Shown: one piece after another, positions 47,609 to 58,868 of the stretch | Layout of the letters: each line of letters opens with the position of its first letter | How positions within the stretch are numbered: the stretch's first letter is position 1 | DNA from: Siphonodentalium dalli | Lineage: Eukaryota; Mollusca; Scaphopoda; Gadilida; Siphonodentaliidae | Assembly (NCBI GenBank): GCA_032622095.1 | Contig: CP136061.1 | Span: forward strand, 197,828,935-197,892,934 | Direction of reading: 5' to 3' | Length of the DNA stretch: 64,000 nucleotides | Translations under genes and position numbers: made by a program | The notes under the pieces: model-generated | Seen by the model: only the letters and a program-made list of their open reading frames with translations | Told to the model about the DNA's origin: nothing | Database searches by the model: none

Positions 47609-48338
47609 TCAACGATCGAAATTCCCATATGAATATTCATCGCCAATTACTGTTGCTTCTTGTTCATGACTCTTTGGGGTATGTGAATACCCATAGTTGT
47701 CCTCAGATTTCTGGCCACTGATATGGTCATATTCGTCAGCCTTTGGAGGTTTTGGTGAAGCGACTGGCTCGGGAAGGTGTGTGTAACCATAGCGATCAGC
47801 GCCAGGTGCTTCCTGATTGGCTTGCTCGTGGGAACTCAATGAATAATCCGATTCATTTTGTTCGCGATGTTGCGTTTGAGCCTGCTCGGGTTCCAGAATG
47901 ATGTAATTTGGGGCGTCTGCACACTCACCATATTCATTGGTATAAATAACTTGCGCTGACTCAGTTTCCAGCTCATATTGACACTCTATATCCTGGTTCG
48001 CGTAGACGTTGTTGACGTCACACGTGACATCACGTCTTAGCGGATTGACTACTACTGCGATGGGGTACTCTTCCAAGGTACGGAAGCCTCCTTTATCGAG
48101 GTTCGCACTCTTTGGTTGCTTGGTAACGATATTACCAGCTACTACGTACGAATAATTATCAGAATCATCTGTACGTGTAGAATACTGGGTTTCGGTACTT
48201 TGGTTATTTTTTTTGTTGAATTCTGCTTTCTTCCCCGAGCCAGCGTTCGATGTAGCAGCTGATGTAGTATGGTTGTTATTCATTTTGTTCATTTGGAAGT
48301 TAACAGCCGCCTGTCTATCTTTGGGCCGTCGTTTTCTC
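47609..48338 (-). CDS. Type I membrane receptor-like protein, terminal exon (cytoplasmic tail)
   Basis: The acceptor TTTGTTTCAG precedes 48338. One base completes a split Trp codon, then RKRRPKDRQ gives a basic stop-transfer anchor. The exon encodes 242 tail residues and ends with TGA at 47609. Counting from the internal Met at 48292, 17 tyrosines lie in 227 residues. Three are in YxN contexts (YANQ at 97, YTNE at 117, YGNF at 222), the class bound by Grb2-type SH2 domains. Others are in YxxL/I contexts (YIIL at 130, YTHL at 170, YDHI at 188). The rest of the tail is hydrophilic and probably disordered. No kinase or death domain is present. I infer a phosphotyrosine scaffold. Three-exon continuity with 49802-49880 and 53101-53208 is supported by matching phases. 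The true gene name is unknown. Confidence 0.82.
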
Positions 48339-49801
48339 CTGAAACAAACATACAGTCATGTACGACTTGTCTATAGTATCAGGCTACCAGCAGACATCGA
48401 GTAACCATGTTATATCTAAGGCACGGGCAGTGTATATGTGCCGTTCAGTACTTAGCGATAGTTAAAGACATATTATGTACTTATTCGGGTGCGTGAAACT
48501 GATAAGTTAGTATTCAGACACTAAGGCAACTGGAGGAATGTAGCATTCTACTAACATGGCCGAAAATTTCTAACAAATGGTACACTCCATATAAAACATT
48601 GTCTGAACTATGCTCAATTGTAAATATTTACATATTGAACCGGGAAGCAACTATCGGCGATAAACAAACGCAATTGATTTCGCCACCGAGAGTCACTGCA
48701 TTTGATTAATATATAGGAATGACGGTGTGTGTTATCAATAATTTTGATATAATATTTGTAAAAATAACTACTTTGATCAAGATTAATCTCAATGTCTAAT
48801 TGATCACCCTATCGGAGTGTTTTATATCACGTTAATGGTCCATTTGTATGGAGGGTTATTAGGGTCACAATCATAACTTCCCATTTTCCCATATTTCCAC
48901 CAAACTACCATATACACCTTCTGTGGCGCCCACAGACTACAATAATGATAAACTATTTATAATTAATGAACACGTATACTGTGCGGGCTTCGCTTGGTAT
49001 ATATACAGGGACGACTACAAAAAGCTCACGCTTATTGTCGGTCACTTCCCAACCAAATAGCTATAACATTACATATATACATAATTATATGCAAATGGAA
49101 CAGAGTGAAATGTATGTGCTATGTATACATGTATATAAAATTTGTAAATTAGCATGTAATGCATCGTGTTGGAGAATAAACTATGTTTAAACTAGGATTT
49201 GAAACCGACGTTCAACCGGGTAGGTATTCTACAACAAGGGACCTTCTTGTCTGCTTTAGTGACATTCATAAGTGGAATTACAAATGCATGCACGGTGCGA
49301 ATGTCGCTATCTTCGAGCAACCGGATATTTAAAATGAAAGTGGAATCACCCATGACAAGATTGGGAAATATTATGGGACAAACAATAGAAATGGTCAATT
49401 GTCGTTCAGGTGTGTAATAAACACAGGTCCGCACATGTCTGTTATTGGTCGACAGTGTATGGCACTCTCACATGTGATCGCAGAATGATAACACTTGTGG
49501 CAACACAGGTGCGGTTCTGAGTATACACTATACATTGTATATACGATCGTGAAAGTATAACATGTACTACACTCTTAAATTGTGATTTATTAAATCATCA
49601 AGTTATACATGCATATATGGCGGTATAAATCATCCTGGCACCAATCAGTTACATGCATGATTGGGAGAAGAACGGGTCTCTCTTGTGCTTCTAAAGTATT
49701 CTAAACTATATGCCAAATGAATAATCGCAAAAAAAATTAACTCTTAGTAAGGTACATTTCCAGCAAGAGTAACTCAATTAGCAGCTACGGAATATGCTCA
49801 C
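48339..49801 (-). other. Intron between tail exon and transmembrane exon
   Basis: Bounded by GTGAGC at 49801 and TTTGTTTCAG at 48339 on the minus strand. It contains one copy of the dispersed repeat whose partner is at 10215-10575. Confidence 0.75.
48470..48840 (-). repeat. Dispersed repeat, copy 2
   Basis: Reverse-orientation partner of 10215-10575, intronic here. Shared words include ATTCGGGTGCGTG and GATAAGTTAGTATTCAG. Confidence 0.75.
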
Positions 49802-49880
49802 CACGAAAGCAAGAAAATAACTGCTCCAGTAATAGCAGCCACAGCAAGCAGACCACCCACCACACCCCCTGCGATAGCAC
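49802..49880 (-). CDS. Receptor-like protein, transmembrane exon
   Basis: A 79-bp exon with acceptor CTTTTACAG and donor GTGAGC. It encodes AIAGGVVGGLLAVAAITGA followed by VIFLLS, a single Gly/Ala/Val/Leu-rich helix of about 24 residues with small-residue GxxxG-like spacing. It enters in phase 1, receiving a G from the stalk exon, and leaves in phase 2 with TG, which the next exon's G completes to Trp. Both joins keep the frame open, which is strong evidence for the model. Orientation is N-outside, because the basic RKRR follows it. Confidence 0.85.
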
Positions 49881-50416
49881 CTGTAAAAGTTAATAACAGA
49901 GTCACGCTATAGATGGGAGAGATGCATTATACTCTTGAATACGACAATTACTCTCTTCAAATACCGACAAGTCAGCCCCCCCCCCCCAAATAAAACAAAA
50001 CAAAAAACAGATATTGAGCTCTGGCGGACACAAAAAATACATCTGACCTTTTCGTCATATTTCGTCATACGTTCGAATACACCAACATGTTGTGTTGCGC
50101 GAGAAGACAGCTAAACGTTTAACGACGGATTTAACTTACTTGACGGTTCGGAGGGTGAATATTTATGACACCACAATCACCCTTCGACCAGTGAGCCTAT
50201 AAGGTCGGGTGACGGACCTTCATTTAATATAATTATTTTTAAGTATATAGGCATATGTTGTAAAACGGCCTATCGTGATTACAATTGATATGTGCATTGG
50301 AATTGTTTGGTTGACTAGTTGTGCACTGTTTGATTTATTGCATGATTAATTGCACCAGTAACTAAATGCTCTCCCCACCTTATACATATATATGCGGCCA
50401 GTTGGCTTATTATTCA

Positions 50417-50675
50417 TCTCTTATATATTTTTGAAGACCTCTGTTTGTCTGTCTGTCTGTCTGTCTGTCATTTATACAAATCTACGATTCTCGACCGATC
50501 GGGACGAAACTTGGTACGTGTGTGTAGTTTGACCAGGCGGTCGTCGTTGTCGTATTGGCGAGCCCGTGCGACGCCCGTGCAGCGCATGCGCAGACGAGAT
50601 CTCGGAAACGGGTGGAGCTATCGACTTGAAATTTGGTTTTTAAATAGCCCGGATAACGTCGGGCTCATCGGCTAG
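50417..50675 (+). mobile_element. Helitron-like element N3 (259 bp), first of three in tandem
   Basis: A host A at 50416, then TCTCTTATATATTTTTGAAG. The end is the hairpin with GCCCGGATAACGTCGGGC, TCATCGG, CTAG at 50675. It holds one short repeat unit. The internal leader is GTCTGTCTGTCTGTC. Confidence 0.88.
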
Positions 50676-51063
50676 TCTCATATATATTTTGAAGACCTCT
50701 GTTTGTTTGTCTGTCTGTCTGTCTGTATGTATGTCATTTATACAAATCTACGATTCTCGACCGATCGGGACGAAACTTGGTACGTGTGTGTAGTTTGACC
50801 AGGCGGTCGACGTTGTCGTATTGGCGAGCCCGTGCGGCGCCCGCTTCGCGCATGCGCAGACGAGATCTCGGAAACGGGTGGAGCTATCGAGTTGAAATTT
50901 GTTATGTGAATGTATCTTGCCCCGGATACGAATTTTATCGGGTCGCCGAGCCCGTGCGACGCCAGCTTCGCGCATGCGCAGACCAGATCTCGGAAACGGG
51001 TGGAGCTATCGACTTGAAATTTGGTTTTTGAATAGCCCGGACAACGTCGGGCTCATCGGCTAG
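50676..51063 (+). mobile_element. Helitron-like element N4 (388 bp), second in tandem
   Basis: Starts TCTCATATATATTTTGAAGA on the base after N3's CTAG and ends CTAG at 51063. It carries two 122-bp-type units with TGCGCATGCGC-type words (on the opposite strand relative to N1). Confidence 0.9.
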
Positions 51064-51568
51064 TCTCATATATATTTTGAAGACCTCTGTTTGTTTGTCT
51101 GTCTGTCTGTATGTATGTCATTTATACAAATCTACGATTCTCGACCGATCGGGACGAAACTTGGTACGTGTGTGTAGTTTGACCAGGCGGTCGACATTGT
51201 CGTATTGGCGAGCCCGTGCGGCGCCCGCTTCGCGCATGCGCAGACGAGATCTCGGACACGGGTGTAGCTATCGACTTGAAATTTGGTATGTGAATGTATC
51301 TTGCCCCGGATACGAATTTTATCGGGTCGCCGAGCCCGTGCGGCGCCTGCTTCGCGCATGCGCAGACCAGATCTCGGAAACGGGTGGAGCTATCGACTTG
51401 AAATTTGGTATGTGAATGTATCTTGCCCCGGATACGAATTTTATCGGGTCGCCGAGCCCGTGCGACGCCAGATTCGCGCATGCTAAGACCAGATCTCGGA
51501 AACGGGTGAGCTATCGACTTGAAATTTGGTTTTTGAATAGCCCGGACAACGTCGGGCTCATCGGCTAG
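51064..51568 (+). mobile_element. Helitron-like element N5 (505 bp), third in tandem
   Basis: Starts TCTCATATATATTTTGAAGA on the base after N4's CTAG and ends CTAG at 51568, followed by host T. It carries three units. The last unit's NRF-1-like word is broken (CGCGCATGCTAAG at about 51475). The copies thus step up by about one unit each. Confidence 0.9.
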
Positions 51569-51589
51569 TATGTATATATAATTAAACTT

Positions 51590-51836
51590 ATTACCCCCAC
51601 CACACCATTGATTTATAATAATTAACACCCCACGTAATATCTTAAACTCACGCATTCACAATTCTACCCGCCCTACCAAAACCTGATACAAATCCAAAAT
51701 ATATTGTTATATGTATGTTTCATGCATGATCTGTAGGGAGCGGAGGTCCATCTAAGTTTCAAAGAACTTGTCCTCCAATCCCTTATATTTTATGTATTAT
51801 TTATGCATTACACTAATAAAATATGTTTAAATAAAA
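51590..51836 (+). repeat. LINE 3' untranslated end
   Basis: Ends CTTGTCCTCCAATCCCTTAT, then AATAAAATATGTTTAAAT at about 51820-51836, the same tail as at 45731, 59170, 63290 and (reverse) 52862. No coding part left. Confidence 0.65.
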
Positions 51837-52074
51837 AAATCAGTAACTAAATTAGATTACACAATAATAGGAAATCAACTTAACAATATTTAGGTTAATT
51901 ACATCTCTTCGCCCATATCAATAAATATATATATCTGAGTTCGCTCATATAGAATATGGGAATACAGTATTATCAGGAGGTTTTAATTTGAAGGGCTATG
52001 AGACCATGGCATTTCTCTCTATACTTTGAGTTCACACAAAGCACCAACTCTAGCTCCAATGGAATATAATAGCT

Positions 52075-52550
52075 GAACTGAACTGAACTGTATTTTATTA
52101 AATACATCAAGCATTTAATAAATTAATGAGGAGATTCAGTTTTCGAACCTTATTAAGCAGTCCGTACATATTACTTGGCAAATTAAAGACAAGTGGGGAA
52201 ACTCTTTGTGACATCGTTTCCGCGCTTGTTCTCATTTAGTGGATATTGGCAAACGAGCATCTTAAGGGCGTTTGAAGAATGTGTATAATGTTAGAGCATA
52301 AGAATAGATCTTTATCAGAATCAATCGAGTCGGACTCTCTTTATTCTGGAAAAGATATATTGTGATCGACGTGGAGCTCAATTGACCGCACACAATGGGA
52401 TAAGTTGGAAATCGTCGTTGAGTGTGTGTTGATCATGATATACAACCGTGCGCTGGCCGACACTGAACACGCCAGGGAAATTGTTTTACTAATAACCGAG
52501 GAACGATTTTAACAATGAGATTGAGCTATAATTCATATCAGGGCCGACCA
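52075..52550 (-). repeat. LINE 3' end with (CAGTT)n tail
   Basis: The minus strand ends TTTAATAAAATACAGTTCAG followed by TTCAGTTCAG at 52075. The upstream part gives short broken peptides only (for example KVRKLNLLINLL). A second LINE family, distinct from the ATGTTTAAA-tailed one. Confidence 0.5.
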
Positions 52551-52559
52551 ATGCTTCTT

Positions 52560-52815
52560 GGGATAAATACTTGAGTTTGGACCGTCATACCCATCAGTTT
52601 CTGTCGTTGTGCAACATAAATAGTAACAGTGACTATACAATACAATACGAAAAAAACAATACTATACTATGTGACATCCCCACATTGTCATTTTGTTTAA
52701 ATGGTATGTCACACCGTTTGTGTGGATCAAGGGACGTAACTAAGTTAAGAAAACATGTCCCAATGTACATTTATATAATTGATATACATGCACAATAAAA
52801 TATGTTAAAGTAAAG
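52560..52815 (+). repeat. LINE 3' untranslated end, variant
   Basis: Ends with GTCCCAATGTACATT then AATAAAATATGTTAAAG. Related to but diverged from the tail at 51820. Confidence 0.5.
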
Positions 52816-52861
52816 TAAACAATAAGGCTCTGAGGGGAAATCGTGAATAACATATCTCCAT

Positions 52862-52960
52862 CTTACATGGTTTAAACATATTTATTATAACACAATTTAC
52901 AAGGGATTGGGGGACAAGTTATAACAACTCTCCCGACAATATCCATCTTAAATGATATAA
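52862..52960 (-). repeat. LINE 3' untranslated end
   Basis: The minus strand reads ACTTGTCCCCCAATCCCTTG then AATAAATATGTTTAAAC. Same family as 51590 and 59160. Confidence 0.65.
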
Positions 52961-53100
52961 TTAGTTTGCTATTTTTGTTATTGATTATAATTGAGACCAC
53001 AAATGCACAATCGCGTATAAAATTTGGAGTCTATTTATTATATACAAGCGAAAACTGTGACTATTACATTGAGTGCTGCATAAGATCGAGTTTCACTGAC

Positions 53101-53208
53101 CGTTTGAGTCCTGTGTTGAGTTAGATCGGTCATTGTCTGGCGTTGACATTGACGTGTCGCCAGTCATCACCACAGGGGTAGTTGTACTCATCGTCGTTGT
53201 TGTTGTAA
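53101..53208 (-). CDS. Receptor-like protein, Ser/Thr-rich stalk exon
   Basis: A 108-bp exon, acceptor AAATTGCAG and donor GTCAGTGA, phase 1 at both ends. It encodes 35 full codons: TTTTTMSTTTPVVMTGDTSM then STPDNDRSNSTQDSN. Thr/Ser are about half of the residues and there is one N-glycosylation sequon (NST). This is a mucin-like juxtamembrane stalk. Its phase-1 end fits the transmembrane exon. The exons for the folded ectodomain should be further right on the minus strand. None was recognised up to 64000, so the first intron is long or the exons lie outside. Confidence 0.78.
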
Positions 53209-54820
53209 CTGCAATTTACAAATGAAGTATAAAGAACACGCTCCCAATATAAATATGTATTATATGCTAAGCTATCAAATAGTAGTATTTTTCCATCAGA
53301 TTAAAACCGTTATCAATCTAGTAAGTGATTCGGTACTAGATTAGTTAACATCGCATCGCTACTGAGTATTCGGGTTAAAAACTGTAATATGTGAACAATT
53401 AAACTTGCTTGTTAAACATACTATGATGTTAGACCCTTTATACCTCAACCAATATGTCTGAAAATGGAACTATTTTTATATACACAAGTCCATTACCATA
53501 GCTGGGGTTGGGTATACAGATTTGTACTTTTTTTTACTCTTCTTCCAAGTTGATCGCACCATAGGCTACTGAGCGGAGCACATCATAAACAGAATATCTA
53601 CATCTTTTGGTTGGATATGGTAATTATCTCATTCGTGATGACAAAAAAATTAATTTCCACTCGTGGAAATTCATTTTTATTGTCATCTCTCATGAAATAA
53701 TTCTATATCCAACCAAAAAGTGTAGAGATCCTCTATACGTCAAATAAATATTGGTTGTAAACTAAACCACGAGGACACTATCAGCTGAGTTTCGTTTTGC
53801 CCAATATCTAAATGCTGTTCTTCTTAAAGTTGGGAAGTGGTAAGACACCACAAATACCCCTGCCACCATGTCGATATACATGTAGGACCCTTCTGTCTTA
53901 ACCATATTTGACTTGCCCTTCTGCATCTATATAACGTCTGTGAAATAGTTAAGGTCTTACTGTAGATAATAAATTCTCTTTCCAAACTATGCACGGGGAA
54001 GGCTTATATTTGGTATGTTGGAAGGATACCCCATCTCGTACGTATGCGTATATCACTCAGGGGGTTCTGATTTTCGCGTGTTTTTGTGTGTATCTGAGAC
54101 TGATCCGTTGAACTACGAATCTAATCTGAAATATGATTCCATAATACTTTAGAAACATTGTGTACACATCTAATTGAACATACATCTCAGCATTCAAATT
54201 TGCTCATTGAAAACGGCGAAGGAATGATAACGTAATGCCGAATTGGGGTTTGTATTATTATGCAGTATCAACGCTTTGTTTCAGTCCATGATGTTTTTTC
54301 ACACTCTCTGGTTTGTTCCACCCGAGAAGACATCTACACAACAATTAAACCGAATCGTATAATCGAATTATTGCAGGTATTGGTGCAAATTATACAATGT
54401 CTGGCTGGTTCAAGAGTGAACAGATACTAGTGTGACGATTCTATTTTAACTCTAAACAGGCATGCATATATAATGTATTTGAGTGCATTGAACTGCCTTC
54501 TCATCTGAAAGTGGGCCTGTCACCTCTTCATTTTTTCTACATAACACCTGTGGACATCGTATGCTTACATATTGGGGTGGGTGGTTGGTATTCGGATGTC
54601 AGTGGTGTAAATTGATCTCAAGCTAGGCGCTCTCCAAATACACAATTGAAAGGAAAAAGCAATTAACAGTTCAAAACCCAAAGGATCACAATGGACATAA
54701 GTTTTACAAAATGCTTTACTGTGTTATTCGAGGTTTTATATACTGTAATTGTTTATGCGTATTTAGCCGAATAAAATTAATCTTATCTTAACATTTCAGG
54801 GCTCCGTCTGAGCATGCAAT
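53209..54820 (-). other. Upstream intron of receptor gene; hairpin at about 53595-53740
   Basis: A foldback of about 130 bp has arms CTACATCTTTTGGTTGGATAT / ATATCCAACCAAAAAGTGTAG-like and a centre with TTTCCACTCGTGGAAA. No exon recognised. Confidence 0.5.
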
Positions 54821-55348
54821 TTAAAGATGGATTATCTCTTTAAATAACAAATTTTAAATAGTTGCGTGGGTATAAAATAATAGATATGAACTGAAGACCT
54901 TTGTCCGGAAAAGCTTCTATCAATTAATATTGATTTTATTTCGAATATTAAATCGGGCCCATTTATGTTACTATTTTTAGAACCGACCATTCGGATGAGA
55001 CCGTATTGCGATATAGAGCACTGGGATGTTCCTACGGCTACGCAACGAATGTCAAATGTCACAGATTGGTTGTTAGTATTGTTTTGTTCCACAGATATAT
55101 GCGATAATGAGTATAATTAACGTTTATTTGTGACAAAATTGCACAAAATAATTTCTGGTCTCTGTTAACAGTAACCACTATTGTTCGTTAGCTGAACAAA
55201 CACACCTTTTTAGACCAGAAAATATTCGAAATAAAATGAATATTAATCGATAGAAGCATTTCCGGACAGGAGTCTTCGATTCAAATCTAATATTTTATAC
55301 CCCGGTAACTATATAATACATGTTTACAAAGAGATAATCCACCTTTAA
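54821..55348. mobile_element. TTAA-flanked MITE, family M3, copy 3 (528 bp)
   Basis: TTAA at 54821-54824 and 55345-55348. Inverted ends AGATGGATTATCTCTTT / AAAGAGATAATCCACCT. Closely matches 43567-44107. Confidence 0.9.
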
Positions 55349-55671
55349 CAGTTTGGTATTTGATGTTCAGCGACACGAGAACTTTCACATCGTATTGTTC
55401 GCTGATTTCATACAATGAAGCCGCTGCATCTTAGATGCAAATGTCATCAGGGACATGATTTGTTTTGTTGGGGGTGGTCTCTCACAACCTCGGTCAAACC
55501 GTTCAACAGGGACCAATCTATCAATGCAGCGAACAATTTCCAATGATAATTCTGATAATTTTTCGCACGAAAAAATATATAATTATGCATGCTCTATCCA
55601 CGAACCGGACTACACCCGAAGTTCATTTGTTTTGTTCTCCTAATCGGGTAATTCATCCACTCATTCACTTA

Positions 55672-56076
55672 GGGTACGTTCATACGCTGGCAAATTTGCA
55701 CGGTATGGTTTGCAGGCATTTTGTCGTAGAAAACGATATGGTGCCAAAATATGAACGGAAACAATCATATAAGATGCGTCTGTACCACAGCTAACTACGT
55801 GCGAAGTAAAATATATGTAGATCCACCTGTATAGCGATGCTACCGGAATTTCCCTGTAAATAGCATGCAATTATCTCGCAAGAATAAATCATACAGGTAT
55901 TTGAAGGCAAATTACAGTAGCACCGTTACAAGTGGAACTACATAAATTTTACATCTCATGTCGTTTGCTTTGGTAAAGATGCATATATCCGTTCATATTC
56001 TGGCACCATGTGGTTTCCTATGACGAAATGCCGACAAAAACATACTGTGCAAACTTGCCAGCGTATGAACGTACCC
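55672..56076. mobile_element. PIF/Harbinger-like MITE (405 bp)
   Basis: Flanked by TTA on both sides (55669-55671, 56077-56079). Ends are GGGTACGTTCATACGCTGGC and its complement, fitting the GGnnnnGTTC start of Harbinger ends with a 3-bp TTA target. Inverted homology reaches about 85 bp inward on each side (TTTGCA.GGTATG, CGTA..AAAC.ATATGGTGCC). No transposase. Confidence 0.82.
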
Positions 56077-56250
56077 TTACAGGGATGTGCTCTTGGTGTG
56101 ACATACCCCCATACATTGGTAAACATTTTCAACAACTGAACATTTCTTGCCCGACACAACCTCAGTTGGATAGGGTAGAACATTTTAAGGTTAACCGAAC
56201 ATATTTTCTATCGATACACGTATTCCCCGTTGTCATTGGCTGATTATTAT

Positions 56251-56344
56251 CACAGGCCCCTGAAGAAAATTACTAAAATACCAATATAGACTATACTGGT
56301 ATAGTCTATATTGGTATTATAGTAATTTTCCCCAGGGGCCTGTG
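56251..56344. mobile_element. hAT-like MITE (94 bp) with perfect 8-bp target duplication
   Basis: CACAGGCCCCTG...CAGGGGCCTGTG ends with ATTATTAT immediately outside on both sides (56243-56250 and 56345-56352). The whole element is a palindrome: AATTACTA.AATACCAATA meets its complement around TATACTGGTATA. The 8-bp duplication and CAGGGG-type ends are typical of hAT. Confidence 0.9.
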
Positions 56345-56352
56345 ATTATTAT

Positions 56353-56864
56353 GTCACAAACGAGCTATCTAACGTCAAAGGTGTCTATAATTTATGATAA
56401 AATCGGAAATGAGTCATAATTTACATTAAATTTATCAGTGTGACGGAAAGATGTGACCGCTATCCCATTAAGGGAACATTCCGATTTTGAATAGTGGATA
56501 TCATCATTCAACTTGGGGATAAATACATTCAATCTGAGGGAGCTATGTTCATTTATCAAAAACCGCACGGTCCGTTTATGTGATACCTTCAGATTTGGTG
56601 ATACCAGGTACACGGGGTGATATTTGTCCGTATACGAATATAGGCAAACGTCTGGCGATGTCAATTGGGTGACTGTATAGGTTGTTTTTAGCGCCTAAAG
56701 CTTGACGTTTTCGATATAAACATCCTTATTTTCGCCTGGTAGTAAACAGGGGCCTTCTTTTCTCTTGGAGACGACGATTCTCATGAATTCAGTCAGTCTT
56801 TTTGAGGCATAACTAGTCCACATTTTCCAATGAGAGTATAAAGTAAGATACAGGGTATAGATCC

Positions 56865-56895
<31 letters not shown>

Positions 56896-57995
56896 CGCAT
56901 GGAGCCCCTACTCTATCACTAATTAAGCCATTACACATTTCCTTATCTCTCACTAGTTACATATCACTTGGCATCGCGCCAACAAAATGACCGCGCGTCT
57001 TTTCATTGATTCAGGCCGAGTACTACCATTTCGAAAGGCCGCACATGACACAACACCAAACAATGTACAATGATTGATTTGTTCATTGAAGTTAAATTCT
57101 TGACCAACTTACAAGTCATATTCTTGGTTTTTGATTTTGGGGTGAACTGATGCTGATTATGCATGCATTTTGCCAAATGCGCGTGACGCTGTATACAGTG
57201 TGTGTCCTATCTTACTAATCATGCATGCCAATGTTTGGAACACAAAGCGATGCTGAGTTACTCTTTATTATTGCAGTACTAGCCAGTTAACAAATTTCCT
57301 CCCAAGTTCATAAATGGCGGTAAATATGTCAAAGATACGGCAATGTAAATTTCAAATATACAATCCTTGAAGGAAGTCCCTATTTCCATCAGAAGTAGCC
57401 ATGAAGCAATCAGGTATGTGGTTGTTCTTCTGTTATATGGCTAGAATTATAGCGATAGCTCATCAGTGATGTGAGATGAGCAACATAATTACACCTTACA
57501 TCCTATCGTTTTATGGCGAGTCATCACTAGAGATCAACATACTGGTAGCTACGGCAGAAGTAAATATATCTAAGGTAATATGTTGACGGGTTGTTGGTTA
57601 TTCTAATCACAGTTTACTAGAAAAAATCTTCGTAAAACAGTAGTGGACACCGGCAGATTTATAGTGGGTATGTTACACATTCCATTCATCGTTTTACAGC
57701 ACATGCATGCATCCCATGTGACACGTACATGTAGAGTAGTTTGACCGGAAAACTTGACAGAGATTCGTTTCCATCATGCAATCATCGCAATTTTGATTGC
57801 ACTATCATCATAAATTTAAATAGCCTATTTCTGGAAAACAAACTGTGTCTGCGCACCTTTCCTTCCTTCCTCAAATAACGCAGAGATGTGATAATACATA
57901 CAGGTGACAACATGCATACCAGTTCGCATTCTATAAAATTAATTGCCAAAACAATAATTGAGGTCTTTAGACTGAAACTGTATTAACTTTGTATA
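56353..57995. other. No supported gene; TA microsatellite
   Basis: (TA)n at about 56865-56892. GC-poor unique sequence. No exon recognised, although the region would be upstream in the receptor gene. Confidence 0.4.
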
Positions 57996-58868
57996 CACCC
58001 TAAATCTAGTTGGATGAACCTTGTATTCAACTCGTTGGGTGCGAATTTGTTGTGTGCTTATTATCCAACAGTTTAGTACGATGTACACAACTGATTGCGT
58101 GAACTGTCTTCTGTGGTATTACTTTCATACCACGTTGGATAAAACCGCCACGTGACCGGGTCATCCAATAGCAGCGCGTTTCCTGTGCGGGCGAGCATGC
58201 GATTTTTGGCTCCAAATATTTCAAAACAAGATGGATGACTGCGTGAAAAAACTCCCGAGCGACTGGAAAATGGGACAAGACGTCGTGGATAGCTTTGCCG
58301 CTATATTATACCTTTGTTATAATTATTCTTTGTACGATATACTGATTATGTAGGCTTTATTTATTGAGTGTATATTTATTTATATTTGCAAAATTTTGAA
58401 GTTTACAAATTTACACAATGCTGACGGCACTAATTTGACTAAAGTAGTACACTCATACAATCAACATAAAGCCTACATAATCAGTGTATCGTACAAAGAA
58501 TAATTATAACAAAGTCATACTATACCGACAAAGCTATCCACGACATCTTGTCCCATTTTACTTTCCAATCAACGTTGGGTAAATCAACAATCAACAAATG
58601 TCATCCAACTCTACCCAACACCCAACTGTTCAATAAACGTAGATAGGTGCTGTGGGCAATTAACGTTGATTGAGTGTTGTGTGAAATTTCATCCAACACG
58701 TTGTGTAATTAACAAACAACCGTTGGTAGTAAATATATATGCAACGTTGTATAAAAGTGTATCCAACAAAATTGTCATGCAACTTTTCATACAACGTAGA
58801 TAGGTGCTGTGGGCATACAACGGTTGATTGACTGTTGGATAACTTTTTATCCAACTAGATTTAGGGTG
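57996..58868. mobile_element. TA-flanked inverted-repeat element (873 bp), composite
   Basis: Ends CACCCTAAATCTAGTTGGAT / ATCCAACTAGATTTAGGGTG lie between TA dinucleotides at 57994-57995 and 58869-58870. Many copies of CAAC/GTTGG words lie inside, including two copies of ACGTAGATAGGTGCTGTGGGC (58636 and 58796). A second inverted pair at 58262-58370 and 58460-58570 (GGGACAAGACGTCGTGGATA; ACTGATTATGTAGGC) is nested within. TA target duplication suggests a Tc1/mariner-like or related source. No transposase. Confidence 0.82.

Larger units (their letters stand above)
49881..53100 (-). other. Intron between transmembrane and stalk exons
   Basis: Bounded by GTCAGTGA at 53100 and CTTTTACAG at 49881 (minus strand). 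It hosts three tandem Helitron copies on the opposite strand and LINE 3' ends at 51590-51836, 52075-52550, 52560-52815 and 52862-52960. A 12-C run is at 49976-49987. Confidence 0.7.
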
